From assembly GCA_024234575.1 (NCBI GenBank), contig JACKOB010000002.1, positions 1,302,001 through 1,366,000 of the forward strand: a DNA stretch of 64,000 nucleotides, given 5' to 3'. A program made the translations under genes and the position numbers. Origin of the DNA: Hahellaceae bacterium. Lineage in GTDB: Bacteria; Pseudomonadota; Gammaproteobacteria; Pseudomonadales; Oleiphilaceae. Below the pieces are notes generated by a model, which saw nothing but the letters and a program-made list of their open reading frames with translations, did not search any database and had not been told where the DNA came from. Each line of letters opens with the position of its first letter. The first letter of the stretch is position 1. Of the stretch, positions 1 through 9,394 are shown in pieces.

Positions 1-546
1 AAAATAATCGGCAAATAGTGATAAGGCGCCGGTCAGCTTTTCGGCCCCGTCACTGAGGCTGACAAAGCGTTGGCTGCTGCCCCGAGACGAGCTGCCCAAG
101 GCCGTTAATGGGTCGATTTCCGGAATTATTATCTTATCCATCATACCGGCGATATTTTCCAGGCGCAGCCCGTGCTGCAAAGATGTCAGCGCGATGTTTT
201 CAATATCGCCAAACCACTCCTCATAGACTTCTATCGTTCTGAAAAGCGGCATATTGGCTGCTATCTTGCCGGCAAATGTCAGCGGGTAATACCTGCCAAC
301 ACTGTCTACGCTTGGCAGCATCATTCCCAGCCAATGATGCTGGTCATCAATGACGCCTTTGCTGAGCGCAAATCGCCAGACTGGGCTGACCAGAAATAAT
401 TCGAGCCAGCGGCTGCCAAGCTCTTCCTGGCTCGCCATGATGGCGTGCTGCATCCATGAATCCCAAACGCTAACGAATTCAGGCGGCATATTGTGCTGAA
501 TAAAGTCCCCGTGTGCGGGGAGTTTGCCATACAAACCATTTATCAT
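1..546 (-). CDS. tagF: TagF, T6SS-associated protein (partial)
   Basis: Leftward gene whose 3' part lies beyond the window; 182 codons are visible with no stop. The N-terminus reads MINGLYGKLPAHGDFIQHN, and SVDSVGRYYPLT near residue 77 is another family-typical block (TagF/ImpM, BMA_A0400 family). In characterised systems TagF is a cytoplasmic negative regulator that acts post-translationally, often together with the kinase/phosphatase pair. The start is the ATG at 544-546, with GAGG just upstream overlapping the tssM stop region, so it is probably translated from the tssJ-tssM message. A PppA-type phosphatase is absent from this window and may lie further left (inference). Confidence 0.88.
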   Translation of the reverse strand, partial: MINGLYGKLPAHGDFIQHNMPPEFVSVWDSWMQHAIMASQEELGSRWLELFLVSPVWRFALSKGVIDDQHHWLGMMLPSVDSVGRYYPLTFAGKIAANMPLFRTIEVYEEWFGDIENIALTSLQHGLRLENIAGMMDKIIIPEIDPLTALGSSSRGSSQRFVSLSDGAEKLTGALSLFADYF

Positions 547-561
547 CGCTGTCGTTAACCT

Positions 562-3500
562 CTATAGGCTGCCAGGACAGCGATAGCTGCGCATCCACGA
601 AGATTCAAAAGGATTTAAAAAGCTTTTTGCCGTTAGTTCGTAGTTGGCTTTTCTACCTTCGACGTCGAATGTCACATAAAACTGTGAGGCCTTACCGGTT
701 TTCTCAATACTTAATGCATCAAGTGCCCGGAAGAATGCCCATTCACCGGTGAATGTTTTGTCTCGCAGTGTTTCGTTGATATCTTCGAAGAGCATGCGCA
801 CGGTAGTTTCGCTATTCGCAGGCCACGTCAGGTTATTAGGTAGTTTAGGCCCATGTGAATAGCGTACCTTCTGGTCACCAATAGAGAGTTCAAACCTTCG
901 CACACTCGAATCCATCTGCCGCGGCTTCAAGGTGAAGTCGACAGCAGGTGCGGAGGCACTCTTACGGAAGAAAACACTGCGAATGGTATCTGCTCGCCGC
1001 ATCTGCTCCAGCGCCTCGTTCGAAATGCCTAACCCACGATCGTTCAGCGACTTATTTGACCAGGTTTTTCCCTCAGAGATAAACGGTTTAAGAAATTGCT
1101 CCTTAAAGCTTTGCTCAGTGCCTCCCGGCTTGAAGTATTCAGTAAAGTCTATCAGCGCTACTTCTGAGGCATTGCGACTAAACGGGAAGCGATTTGCAAT
1201 ACCCGCCTGATAACTCTGATAAACCTTAGCCTGCCAGAGAGAGTCTATATGGCTCTTGGATTCAACGAGCACGACTTTCCAGGACTGATCGGCTAATTCC
1301 GTCAGCCAGCGATTGACCGGCTCAGGGGACTGGGAGGCGCGAATCAACAGCTTTCTCATCGGATCTGCGGCAGAACCTTCAAATCGGCCTTTGGAAAAAC
1401 TAAAGGCAGCGCCAGCCTGGCTTGGTGAAAGCGAGAAGCCTTCGAGCAGGTCAGCCAGAGCTTTAATATCGGTAATAACGGTGTCGATAGACTTGTTGTC
1501 CACAAACTGTTGCAGGGGCGTAAAGTTTTTATCAACCAGCGTTGGCGGCAGCGCTTTTTCTTGCAAGGCTGCGACAGCTTCGCCTGCCAGGCTGTTTTTC
1601 TCTCCCGCTTTCGTTAGCAGGTTGATCTGTGGTGTTAAGCCTGTCTCTTTTCGCGTCAGCTCAAGCAGCGCGATTAATGGCGAATCTGACGCAGAGGTCA
1701 GCACTTTAAGCGCATCGCGGGCGTCGGTCATGTTAGCGATATCTTTAATGTGCAGACTCTTCAGGGCGTTAAACCAGGTTTCGCTGTATTCGGCCAGATA
1801 GATTGTCTTTACCTTTTCAGCTATATCCTTGATGTCTTGATCGGTAAAATCTTCGACATTCTCAGTGCCTAAAATCCACTGCTCCGAGGCAAATTTACGT
1901 ACCAGTGGACTGTTTTCAGACAAATCTAATGAGTCGTAGCCAGATTTGCTGAATAAATAAGGAATTTTCAGCTCATCCGCATTATTGCCAAAGCTGTACA
2001 CATCGGTGAGGCTTCTGCCCAGTACATTGACCAGGTCGGTTTTACGAGCATATTCTTTTTCGTTACGAATCTGATTATAGATTCGCCTTTCGACCGGTAC
2101 CTGACGTGCTTTGGCGCGGGCTTCGGCAAGAATGTCTGGCTGGTAGGTAATCGGTGTAAAACCTTTACTTAGAAAATCAGACAAGTAAACGGCATAGCGC
2201 TGTTGAATGGCTGCTTTGCCCGGTAATTGAGTAGACCAATATTCCTGAAACCATCGCGTTATCTCGATAGGTTCCATCCGACCGGGATCGCCCAGTAACA
2301 AATAGACCCTCAGGGCGTTATACAGCGTCTCATCACTGGCAGGCGTCTTCAGGTCTTGCTCGAGTGTCGACTTCATCATGGGTAATAAATAAGTGCGTAA
2401 AGAAGCCAGATAAGCATTTTGTGACGCATCGGCAACGCTGCTGTCGTATAACCCCATGCCGGTGAGCCAGGGAAGGCTTAGACCCTGATAGACAGAGGTT
2501 GCCTGATAGAGTGGAGTGATGACACTTTCGACGCTTTCAGGTGTTGTCGTTGCCTGTTGCTGATAGGTACTGACATTAGTTTTATGCTGATCAACAAGCT
2601 CGGTAACCTGGTTCATTAAGGATTGGTTGTGAATCAAACTGTAAGTCCAGACACCGAGCGTAGCAACACCGAACGCCCCCATCGCACCGAACAGCACCCG
2701 TCGTAACAACTTTAAGCGCTTCTCGAACGTTGTGTTTAAACCAACGATATTGGCTTCCTGAAAAACCAGGTCGCCGAGAAAACGGTTAATAAAGAAGCTT
2801 TTACCTTGGCCTGCAGGTGATGCAAGCGAGTTGACGTTGATGCCGTAGCCTGCGGAAAGCGAGCTAAGTATCCGATCAATAGGGGAGCCTTCCTGGGTGC
2901 CGCTGGTAAAGTAAACACCGCGGAGTAATGGGGGTGTTTGGTAACGGTTTTCGGCAAAGATTTCTTTAACAAAAGGTTCCAGTACATCCTGGAGCTGCTC
3001 GAACTGATTAGGAAAATTCTGAATGCGTGAGCGCCTTTTAGGGTCGCGTTCGTTGTGTAGTCGCCATAACAGTCTGTCATTGACCCGTTTAACCAGGGCA
3101 TCAAGCTCGCCGCCAAGAAAATCGAGGTTAGACTGCTGGGTGACTTTTTCAGAAAAGGGAAATGTCATTCCCCATACTTGCTCCCTTTCAATCTGACCCA
3201 TTTCCTCAAAATATTCGGTAAAGCCCGCAATCAGGTCGGTTTTGGTAACCATGAAATAGATGGGGAACCTTATCTGCAACTCGCTCATCAGTTCTTGCAC
3301 GCGGTTGCGAATGGTTTCGGCGTGCTGCAGGCGCTCGCTTTTGCTTAGCATCAGCAATTCACTGGCACTGATGGCAACGATGACACCGTTGATGGCACGG
3401 CGAGGTCGGTGCTTTTTAAGCAGAGAAAGAAAGCTTAGCCACGCACTTTTATCTGTGCTGGCGTTACTATCTTGCGTGGTATATCTGCCAGCGGTGTCGA

Positions 3501-4053
3501 TTAAGACGGCCTGATTAGTGAACCACCAGTCACAATTGCGTGTCCCGCCAATGCCGCCAATACCTTTCAGTCCGAATTTTTCTTTCAGGGGGAATTGTAA
3601 TCCCGAGTTAGCCAGCAGGGTGGTTTTGCCTGCGCCTGGGGGGCCAATAACGAGATACCAGGGTAGTTCGTAAACGGTTTGTTTACCTTTATCGCCAAAC
3701 TTAAGCCCTTTCAGGGTGGTTAAGGCTTCTTTAAAGCGTGTTTGTAATTGTGCCGACTCTTCAGCACTTGCACCGGCTATCGGTTCGGACGTAGCGCTGG
3801 CAGCGCTTTGCTTGTCGATTTCACTGATCAGACTGTTGTTTTGCTGTTTCTGCTTCAGCAGCGATAAAACGGTAATACCGGCCCACAACAGTATGAGTAC
3901 CAGAATGACTACGAGACGGGTGACGGCAGAAAGTGGTTCGGGTGGATTGCCGATGGCGATATAGCTGCCAGCAAACCAGATAAACAGGCAGAGGGCCAGA
4001 ATACCGATGAAACCAAGAAAACGGGAATCCTTTAACAACGCGGGCACGCGCAT
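562..4053 (-). CDS. tssM: TssM (IcmF family) inner-membrane T6SS protein
   Basis: 1163-residue protein, normal size for TssM. Two membrane segments lie near residues 12-33 and 45-66 and a third near 450-475, which leaves a cytoplasmic NTPase-like loop and a large periplasmic C-terminal part. A Walker A motif, GPPGAGKTT, is intact at about residues 137-145. TssM spans the inner membrane and with TssL and TssJ forms the trans-envelope channel. GGAG lies 9 nt before the ATG. tssL ends 28 nt upstream and tagF starts 15 nt downstream, so this is one operon. Confidence 0.97.
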   Translation of the reverse strand: MRVPALLKDSRFLGFIGILALCLFIWFAGSYIAIGNPPEPLSAVTRLVVILVLILLWAGITVLSLLKQKQQNNSLISEIDKQSAASATSEPIAGASAEESAQLQTRFKEALTTLKGLKFGDKGKQTVYELPWYLVIGPPGAGKTTLLANSGLQFPLKEKFGLKGIGGIGGTRNCDWWFTNQAVLIDTAGRYTTQDSNASTDKSAWLSFLSLLKKHRPRRAINGVIVAISASELLMLSKSERLQHAETIRNRVQELMSELQIRFPIYFMVTKTDLIAGFTEYFEEMGQIEREQVWGMTFPFSEKVTQQSNLDFLGGELDALVKRVNDRLLWRLHNERDPKRRSRIQNFPNQFEQLQDVLEPFVKEIFAENRYQTPPLLRGVYFTSGTQEGSPIDRILSSLSAGYGINVNSLASPAGQGKSFFINRFLGDLVFQEANIVGLNTTFEKRLKLLRRVLFGAMGAFGVATLGVWTYSLIHNQSLMNQVTELVDQHKTNVSTYQQQATTTPESVESVITPLYQATSVYQGLSLPWLTGMGLYDSSVADASQNAYLASLRTYLLPMMKSTLEQDLKTPASDETLYNALRVYLLLGDPGRMEPIEITRWFQEYWSTQLPGKAAIQQRYAVYLSDFLSKGFTPITYQPDILAEARAKARQVPVERRIYNQIRNEKEYARKTDLVNVLGRSLTDVYSFGNNADELKIPYLFSKSGYDSLDLSENSPLVRKFASEQWILGTENVEDFTDQDIKDIAEKVKTIYLAEYSETWFNALKSLHIKDIANMTDARDALKVLTSASDSPLIALLELTRKETGLTPQINLLTKAGEKNSLAGEAVAALQEKALPPTLVDKNFTPLQQFVDNKSIDTVITDIKALADLLEGFSLSPSQAGAAFSFSKGRFEGSAADPMRKLLIRASQSPEPVNRWLTELADQSWKVVLVESKSHIDSLWQAKVYQSYQAGIANRFPFSRNASEVALIDFTEYFKPGGTEQSFKEQFLKPFISEGKTWSNKSLNDRGLGISNEALEQMRRADTIRSVFFRKSASAPAVDFTLKPRQMDSSVRRFELSIGDQKVRYSHGPKLPNNLTWPANSETTVRMLFEDINETLRDKTFTGEWAFFRALDALSIEKTGKASQFYVTFDVEGRKANYELTAKSFLNPFESSWMRSYRCPGSL

Positions 4054-4081
4054 TACTCAATACTCCATGACAGTCGGCGAC

Positions 4082-4981
4082 TTACTCGCCGCTCAGGTGT
4101 TGTTCTGTTGTGATTAGGGTGTTTAGCTGTTCTGCGACGGGGCTGGTCGTGTGATCCAGCCAGATACGAAAGCCGGTATAGCAGAGCAACATCACAAATA
4201 GAAATAAGCTGGCTATGACCCACATCGGCACGTATTCGGCGATATTCTTGCTTTGTGGCGGGAGTCCTTGCCAACGGGGAGACAAGTCTCTTTCAAAGTC
4301 GCCGCGATGCAATAAAATTGTGCGGTAAAGATTATCCTTGATCTCTTCAAGCTGCAGGTGTCCCCTAGGATCAAGTTTATATTTGCCGGCAAAACCTCCG
4401 GCCAGAATCAGATAAATGAGCTCGAGTGCTTCGACATATTTCGCCGGAGACTCCAGCAGGCGACCCATAATCAAAAAAAACTTTTCACCACCGAAAGTTT
4501 CATTGTGAAAAGTGCTGAGCAAGGAATGCTGAGCCCATCCGCTTTGCACGCCCCAAGGTGTGTTTAGCACCGCTTCATCAAGAGAGGTACATATCACATA
4601 GCGGGCAGAAACAATGATCTCGTTGGCATAGTTGGCAGATTTCAGGTTTTTTTCAAAACTTCTGATTTTATCAACCAGCTGGTTACGCAACCCTGCGGGG
4701 TTTGCATGCTGTGCCGTTAGTCTGAGTTCGGCATGCAGCGCCAGAATCTCAGACGCATTGGCGACCAAAGGGTTGAGACTTTGCTTTATTTGCGTTGAAA
4801 GAGCCGGAGATGGCTGTTGGGCAGAAGTTCGTGCATCGGCGCGAGGTGCCGCAGCGGCGGGTGCCGGAGCACTTCTGCCTGCCTGTTGTCGACCGGGGGT
4901 CGGTACGATGACGGTTCTGTCACCGCCGCCCAAGCCCGGTGGGGGACCTATGATGGTTCTGTCGTTATCATCGCCTTGCAT
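4082..4981 (-). CDS. tssL: TssL (DotU family) inner-membrane T6SS protein
   Basis: 299 residues. The N-terminal ~60 residues are rich in Gly, Pro and Ala with repeated DRTxI motifs; the DotU-type cytoplasmic domain follows (about 65-235). A single membrane segment sits near residues 252-271 (VPMWVIASLFLFVMLLC). The tail after it is only ~28 residues, so this TssL lacks the fused OmpA-like peptidoglycan-binding domain found in some homologues. It partners TssM in the membrane complex. The start is the ATG at 4979-4981, 35 nt after the tssK stop. The DRT repeats could be phosphorylation or FHA-recognition sites, which is inference. Confidence 0.95.
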   Translation of the reverse strand: MQGDDNDRTIIGPPPGLGGGDRTVIVPTPGRQQAGRSAPAPAAAAPRADARTSAQQPSPALSTQIKQSLNPLVANASEILALHAELRLTAQHANPAGLRNQLVDKIRSFEKNLKSANYANEIIVSARYVICTSLDEAVLNTPWGVQSGWAQHSLLSTFHNETFGGEKFFLIMGRLLESPAKYVEALELIYLILAGGFAGKYKLDPRGHLQLEEIKDNLYRTILLHRGDFERDLSPRWQGLPPQSKNIAEYVPMWVIASLFLFVMLLCYTGFRIWLDHTTSPVAEQLNTLITTEQHLSGE

Positions 4982-5015
4982 AATAGTTCATACTCCGTTG
5001 ACCTGCTTGGGCGGG

Positions 5016-6350
5016 CTAATCCCGAATTGCCCAAAATTCCATTTCCAGTCCTGGGAAATCACCGCCTACATGGATGGCGAAGCCCCCTGACTGTAGCAGC
5101 GTTCGCCAGAACTCGCTGTTTCTATCCAATTGAAAATATGTAAAGCCTGAGTGATAAGGTAATTGTCGTGGTGCCACCGGCAGCGCCTGAATGCCAATAC
5201 CTGGAAGCTGCGCGTTGATAAGCTCTCTGATTTTTTCCACCGGCGCAATTTTAATCTGGCTGGGGAAACTCACCCTTAGCTGATCCGGACTGACACTCGC
5301 TTTTACTGCCAATACAAAGGATGCTTTTTCAACCAGTGAGCGGTCGTTGATTGGAGAAACGTGAATACCATATTTACGTTCTGCCAGCTCCAGCGCAATG
5401 GCCGATTGTTCAAGCACAGTGCTGAGGCTTTTGCGCAACTCGCCAATGACCGGGCCAAAAATGGTCGCCAGGTCTTCGTGTAAATAGGCAGGAAATCTGG
5501 TTGGTCGGCGGTCTGTACTGGTAAAGGTTGATAACTCGCCACCCATTTGTATTATCTGTAAAAACATATCGTATGGATGTAGTAAGGTTGACTGCATCAG
5601 GCATTCTGCCGTCGGCTGTAACCTGTTGAGCAGTTGCAGCAGCAAATAGTCGGATATTTCGGCCGAGCCAGCACGACCGCTTTCTTTTAACCTGGCCGCC
5701 AGTGTCTCTGCCCGCTGATTCAGTAACCCCGAAAGCTCATTAAGGAAGCCATGTAGCGTAGGGTGAGCATGACAATTTGATAGCGGCGGGATATAAGTGT
5801 CGTCGAGTGTAATACTGCCGTCGTCAGCGCTTTCTTTTATGCGCAGCATTCCCAGTTTGATAAAGCCACTCAGGTCTTCAGTTTCAAGTAATAGTGTTAA
5901 CTGCAGCTGACCAATAAGAATTGGTGCATCGTCACCTTCGCCGGTGACGGTATCCATTAATGTTTTTTCGGTTGCCAGATAACGGGTCAGCGATTGCTGA
6001 GAGGCGTCAGTTTGGACGTCTAACGCTCCCTGCCGCCTGACAGGTAATACTAAATACACGATTTTATTACGTGTATTGGCTGGCACATCCAGAGCGACAG
6101 GTGCCGCATCAACCTCCGGCACCTGCACTGGTGTGCCATCTGGGAGTACCAGCTTACAACGATTGACTGAAATCTTGCCGAGTTTGAGTAGTTGCGTATC
6201 AATCTCGAGATCTTCGAACCCCCAGAAGTAAGGGCGTGCGGCTCTTACCCGGCCTTCGACAAAAGCTTCAAAGTAGCGTTCTTGCTGCTGGAAGTGTTGC
6301 GGTCGAAGGAACATGCCTTCGGTCCATACGACTTTGTTGCTTGTCGACAT
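5016..6350 (-). CDS. tssK: TssK baseplate protein
   Basis: 444 residues, the usual TssK length. The family-typical N-terminus contains VVWTEGMFLRPQHFQQQERY, and the C-terminal region has the conserved YFQLDRNSEFW. TssK is a trimeric baseplate component that links the TssEFG wedge to the TssJLM membrane complex. The gene sits between tssJ (19 nt upstream) and tssL (34 nt downstream) in the usual order tssJ-K-L-M. The ATG at 6348-6350 has an AGGGAA stretch about 11 nt upstream. Confidence 0.97.
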   Translation of the reverse strand: MSTSNKVVWTEGMFLRPQHFQQQERYFEAFVEGRVRAARPYFWGFEDLEIDTQLLKLGKISVNRCKLVLPDGTPVQVPEVDAAPVALDVPANTRNKIVYLVLPVRRQGALDVQTDASQQSLTRYLATEKTLMDTVTGEGDDAPILIGQLQLTLLLETEDLSGFIKLGMLRIKESADDGSITLDDTYIPPLSNCHAHPTLHGFLNELSGLLNQRAETLAARLKESGRAGSAEISDYLLLQLLNRLQPTAECLMQSTLLHPYDMFLQIIQMGGELSTFTSTDRRPTRFPAYLHEDLATIFGPVIGELRKSLSTVLEQSAIALELAERKYGIHVSPINDRSLVEKASFVLAVKASVSPDQLRVSFPSQIKIAPVEKIRELINAQLPGIGIQALPVAPRQLPYHSGFTYFQLDRNSEFWRTLLQSGGFAIHVGGDFPGLEMEFWAIRD

Positions 6351-6369
6351 TGAAATGATTCCCTGTCTG

Positions 6370-6858
6370 TTATTGTTTTAAAGAGAGCGCTAGTTTATCT
6401 ACCTTTACAAAATAGCTGTTCTTCTTGTTTGGTTCGATTGGAATCAAAAGTTTAGCCTGCGCCTCTTCGTATTGCACGTATTCGGCCACAACACCGATGT
6501 ATTTCACTTGTGTCGTTAAAGGGAAGCTTTCTTCACGCTTTTCTCCGGGAATAAACTCCTTCAGTCTGACGTGATCAATGAAATCTTTGCCGAGGCGGTC
6601 TTCGGCACTTTGCAGCAGAGAGAGAATTTCTTCCTGCTCAAACTGTCGGTTGTCGGTAAGGTAGTACAGGTTAAGCACCACTGGTGATGCTCTGCCGCTG
6701 GAATCCGGGTTTACCGCCGGTGAAATTTTAAAGCTAAGAAACGCAGATGTGTCCAGGTCCAGTTTGGCTCGTGTGTAAGCACACCCTGTTGATATCACAG
6801 CTGCCAAACTTAAAAGTATCACCAGCAGGGATGATTTGAGTATTTTAGACTGTTGCAT
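6370..6858 (-). CDS. tssJ: TssJ outer-membrane lipoprotein
   Basis: 162-residue lipoprotein. A signal peptide of about 25 residues ends in a lipobox (AVISTGC), so the mature protein starts at a lipidated Cys. TssJ anchors the T6SS membrane complex to the outer membrane and contacts the TssM periplasmic domain. The start is supported by GAGGAAAACT directly before the ATG. It is the first gene of the leftward tssJKLM-tagF group, with about 200 nt separating it from tagH, so a promoter in 6859-7061 is plausible, although I saw no strong consensus. Confidence 0.93.
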   Translation of the reverse strand: MQQSKILKSSLLVILLSLAAVISTGCAYTRAKLDLDTSAFLSFKISPAVNPDSSGRASPVVLNLYYLTDNRQFEQEEILSLLQSAEDRLGKDFIDHVRLKEFIPGEKREESFPLTTQVKYIGVVAEYVQYEEAQAKLLIPIEPNKKNSYFVKVDKLALSLKQ

Positions 6859-7061
6859 AGTTTTCCTCGTGCATGCTTATCGTGCGTTAAAAGGGTCAAG
6901 GTATTAGTGACTTTTCATTTTACAGAAAAGACCTGTTAAGTCACCCAAGGAAAAAACGGCAAATTTATGTACAGTGTGTAAAAAAGCATTTTGCTCATGT
7001 CACTTTCCCTGTGTTGGAGTCTTCCGTTAAGTCGGTCAAAAGCTGGCGCAGGTTGTATTAG

Positions 7062-8915
7062 TTACGCCGAGCCAGCCTTGATACGAGCTACTTTTAACTC
7101 TTGCATTCTTCGTTCATAGGCTTCGGCAAATACCTCACCAAACGAGCGTTTAAAGGTTTGCTCGCGGTCAACCGTTAGTTGTTGATAGAAGCTTTTGTAT
7201 TGTTCCCACTGGGTGTCTTTGCGGGATGATAAAAATCCTTTGCTTTTCGCAACCGGGTTTTTAGCTTCAATTTGTGCCGGATCGAACATATTAATCATGT
7301 GATCGTACGCCGTGCGCATGGCATCGAACAAGGCAATTTGGTGATCGCCAATATCTGCAAAGCCGTCCTTTACGGCATCTACCGGGCGCATATAGGCTTT
7401 GCCGGTTTTGGCAAACATGTTTTCAAGGGCGTCATCAGGCGTCACAGAAAACTTTAGCGGGTTGTTTTCGGCCGCTTGAATCATTGTCATGTTCAGGCGA
7501 AATTCGCTCTTTACCTGGTTTCTTGCTCGCAGATTGAGCATTAATCCTTTCACCGATTCTCGCAGCACATCTGTGGCGGTCTCGGACAATTGCGTGAGTG
7601 CTGACGGTGGTACTTCCTCGAGGCCAAGCATAGTCGCGAGTGTGCGGTTGATATCTTCGCTGGCAGCTGTTTTAGCTGGCTCTCGAGCTGTTTTAGCTGG
7701 CTCTCGAGCTGGTTTATCCGGGCTGACAGGTTCCTTATTAGGGCGGTCGATTTTTTTGTCTGCCGTGGTCACTGGTGCTGGTGTCGGAGCAGGTGTTGGA
7801 GTCGGTGCTGGCGTGGCAGGCTTTTTGGCAGCATCCGGTACTTTATCTATCACTGGCTTTAAAAAGTCATCGAGATCGGCACCCAACTCATCTGCCGGAG
7901 GTGCGAGAGGGGCGCTTTTAATGACTTCTTCTGGTGCCGAAGTTGGCTGATTGTCGACTTTTGGCGCAGGCTTGCTCGCTTTGGCGACGGGCGCACTTTT
8001 GGGCTGCGCACCAGACAAAAAGCTGTCGAGTTCATCCGCCAGTGCTGACTCATCTTTAATAGGGGGCGCGTCATCAACGGGGGGGATAAATGCTGGGGCT
8101 GCGGGCTTGGGTTCTGCTGGTGCTTCCGGTCGAACCATTGTTTTATCAAAACTGGCCAAGGGGTCCAAACTAGCGTTCGCAGGGGCTTCAGGTATTTTGC
8201 TTAGCGACATTCGCTCTTGAGCGGCAGGCGCTGACGTCGAGTGTTGTGGAGGCGCAGAACTGCCCAACAAATCATCCAGTGAAAAATCAGCGTTACCCTT
8301 GTTGCCTGGCGCAAAGCCCGAGGCCTTTCCGCCGGCACCATCCAGTGCGGCGAGAGGATCGCTAAGCTCACTCATGTCGCCAGCACCGCCCATCAGACCA
8401 TCATCAATTCTGCCGCCGCTTCTGGAGGGGGTGGTGGGTGATCCATAGGGACTGGCTGCCGGAGCAGAAGGTGCAACCGGGTCGAGCCAGCGGTCGAGGT
8501 CATCAAAACCGTCGGCTGCTGGTGTTGAGGTGGATGGTGTTGGTGCTGGTGTGCCAAAGCCCGGTACCAGTGTGTCGGCGGACAGGTCTGGCGCCTTTTC
8601 AATCTCAACCTGCAATATATACTCACCGAAGCCAAGTTGATCGCCACTGGCCAGCGCCATTTTATTGCCTTGGCCTACCGGAAATTCGTCATCATTGAGA
8701 TAGATGCCGTTTGTGCTCTCATCAACCAGGCTAAACTGGCCTGCTTCGTAAATTATTTTACCGTGCACAGAGGAAATATGTCGGGATGGGTCTGGAAGAA
8801 TCCATTGGTTGGCAGGGCCGCGGCCAAAGCTGCCACCGCTTTCTTCAAATGCTTGCGTTTGTCCTTCGAGACCGCAGCCATCAGGGCTCATCAGAACTTT
8901 TAATACCAGACGCAT
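7062..8915 (-). CDS. tagH: TagH/Fha, FHA-domain T6SS regulator
   Basis: 617 residues from the ATG at 8913-8915. An in-frame TTG two codons earlier is too close to the AAGGAAG ribosome site to be preferred. FHA domain at about residues 1-105, with GRGPANQWILPDPSRHISSVHG and the STNGIYLN strand; a long Pro/Ala/Ser/Asp-rich linker (about 110-410); and a C-terminal TagH-type helical domain (about 415-613). FHA domains bind phosphothreonine. In characterised systems Fha is phosphorylated by PpkA and promotes assembly, and a PpkA-like kinase is encoded at 21678. The linker includes a duplicated REPAKTA heptad from a 21-bp DNA repeat at about 7673-7716. Confidence 0.92.
   Translation of the reverse strand: MRLVLKVLMSPDGCGLEGQTQAFEESGGSFGRGPANQWILPDPSRHISSVHGKIIYEAGQFSLVDESTNGIYLNDDEFPVGQGNKMALASGDQLGFGEYILQVEIEKAPDLSADTLVPGFGTPAPTPSTSTPAADGFDDLDRWLDPVAPSAPAASPYGSPTTPSRSGGRIDDGLMGGAGDMSELSDPLAALDGAGGKASGFAPGNKGNADFSLDDLLGSSAPPQHSTSAPAAQERMSLSKIPEAPANASLDPLASFDKTMVRPEAPAEPKPAAPAFIPPVDDAPPIKDESALADELDSFLSGAQPKSAPVAKASKPAPKVDNQPTSAPEEVIKSAPLAPPADELGADLDDFLKPVIDKVPDAAKKPATPAPTPTPAPTPAPVTTADKKIDRPNKEPVSPDKPAREPAKTAREPAKTAASEDINRTLATMLGLEEVPPSALTQLSETATDVLRESVKGLMLNLRARNQVKSEFRLNMTMIQAAENNPLKFSVTPDDALENMFAKTGKAYMRPVDAVKDGFADIGDHQIALFDAMRTAYDHMINMFDPAQIEAKNPVAKSKGFLSSRKDTQWEQYKSFYQQLTVDREQTFKRSFGEVFAEAYERRMQELKVARIKAGSA
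7673..7716. repeat. 21-bp tandem duplication inside tagH
   Basis: Two adjacent copies of a 21-bp unit (GCTGTTTTAGCTGGCTCTCGA) in the linker-coding part of tagH give the protein repeat REPAKTA-REPAKTA. The unit is a multiple of three, so copy changes only lengthen or shorten the disordered linker. Confidence 0.85.
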
Positions 8916-8959
8916 GTACAAACTTCCTTAAAAAACGAATTGGTTTAATGTATTACATC

Positions 8960-8975
8960 AGGCTGGATACAGCCT
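8960..8975 (-). promoter_or_regulatory. Hairpin in the presumed tagH leader
   Basis: Perfect 6-bp stem with a 4-nt loop (AGGCTG GATA CAGCCT), about 45 nt upstream of the tagH start. It may affect leader stability or translation. On the other strand a short T run follows, so a weak rightward terminator is an alternative reading. Confidence 0.35.
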
Positions 8976-9150
8976 TAGCTTTTTACTTGAACTACGTTAC
9001 CGGTCTGCCTGACATAGCAACATAGACTTGTTTAGTTACGGCTTTTATTGATATGCCGGGGTGTTGATAGTTAGCGTCCAGCCAGTTAAAGCGGAGATAC
9101 GGTGGCATATCTGTGTATTTGCGCTGAACTCTTACCCCTTGCACACTCAA

Positions 9151-9192
9151 TTTAGATTAACCGGTTTAGATTAATCAGTTTAGATCAAAATG
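9151..9192. repeat. Three 14-bp direct repeats upstream of tagH
   Basis: Consecutive units TTTAGATTAACCGG, TTTAGATTAATCAG and TTTAGATCAAAATG at a strict 14-bp spacing. The conserved part is TTTAGAT(T/C)AA. Regularly spaced sites like these suit cooperative binding of a regulator to the tagH/hcp region, but the protein is unknown. Confidence 0.7.
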
Positions 9193-9351
9193 AATGTAAT
9201 AAGAGGAATGTCCGCGGTTATTTCTGCCTTGAGTTGGCATGATTGGAATCAAGTATCAGTTATTTGGCAATATATTGGCAACCCTGCTGCTGTTGAAAAT
9301 CCTGCGATTCAAGTGGGGTGAGGTTCTTCTTGAGTGACACTTGTCCCTGTG

Positions 9352-9382
9352 AAAAATATTCGGCGAGCTGGTGCTCGCCGAA
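9352..9382 (-). terminator. Rho-independent terminator after hcp1
   Basis: A perfect 10-bp stem (TTCGGCGAGC, loop TGGT, GCTCGCCGAA at 9359-9382) is followed on the leftward strand by ATATTTTT. It lies just past the hcp1 stop and ends the hcp transcript. Confidence 0.85.
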
Positions 9383-9394
9383 GAGGCGTGGTGC

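Larger units (their letters stand above)
8916..9351. other. Intergenic region upstream of tagH
   Basis: About 440 non-coding bases between the hcp1 terminator and tagH. It holds a perfect hairpin (AGGCTG-GATA-CAGCCT, 8960-8975) in the presumed tagH leader and three 14-bp direct repeats (9151-9192). No convincing sigma70 promoter was found. It presumably contains the tagH promoter. Confidence 0.6.

Noticed and set aside
9275..9290. GG-N10-GC match resembling a sigma54 promoter (TTGGCA...GC)
   Set aside because: It points rightward into the 3' ends of leftward hcp genes, so there is no gene for it to drive.
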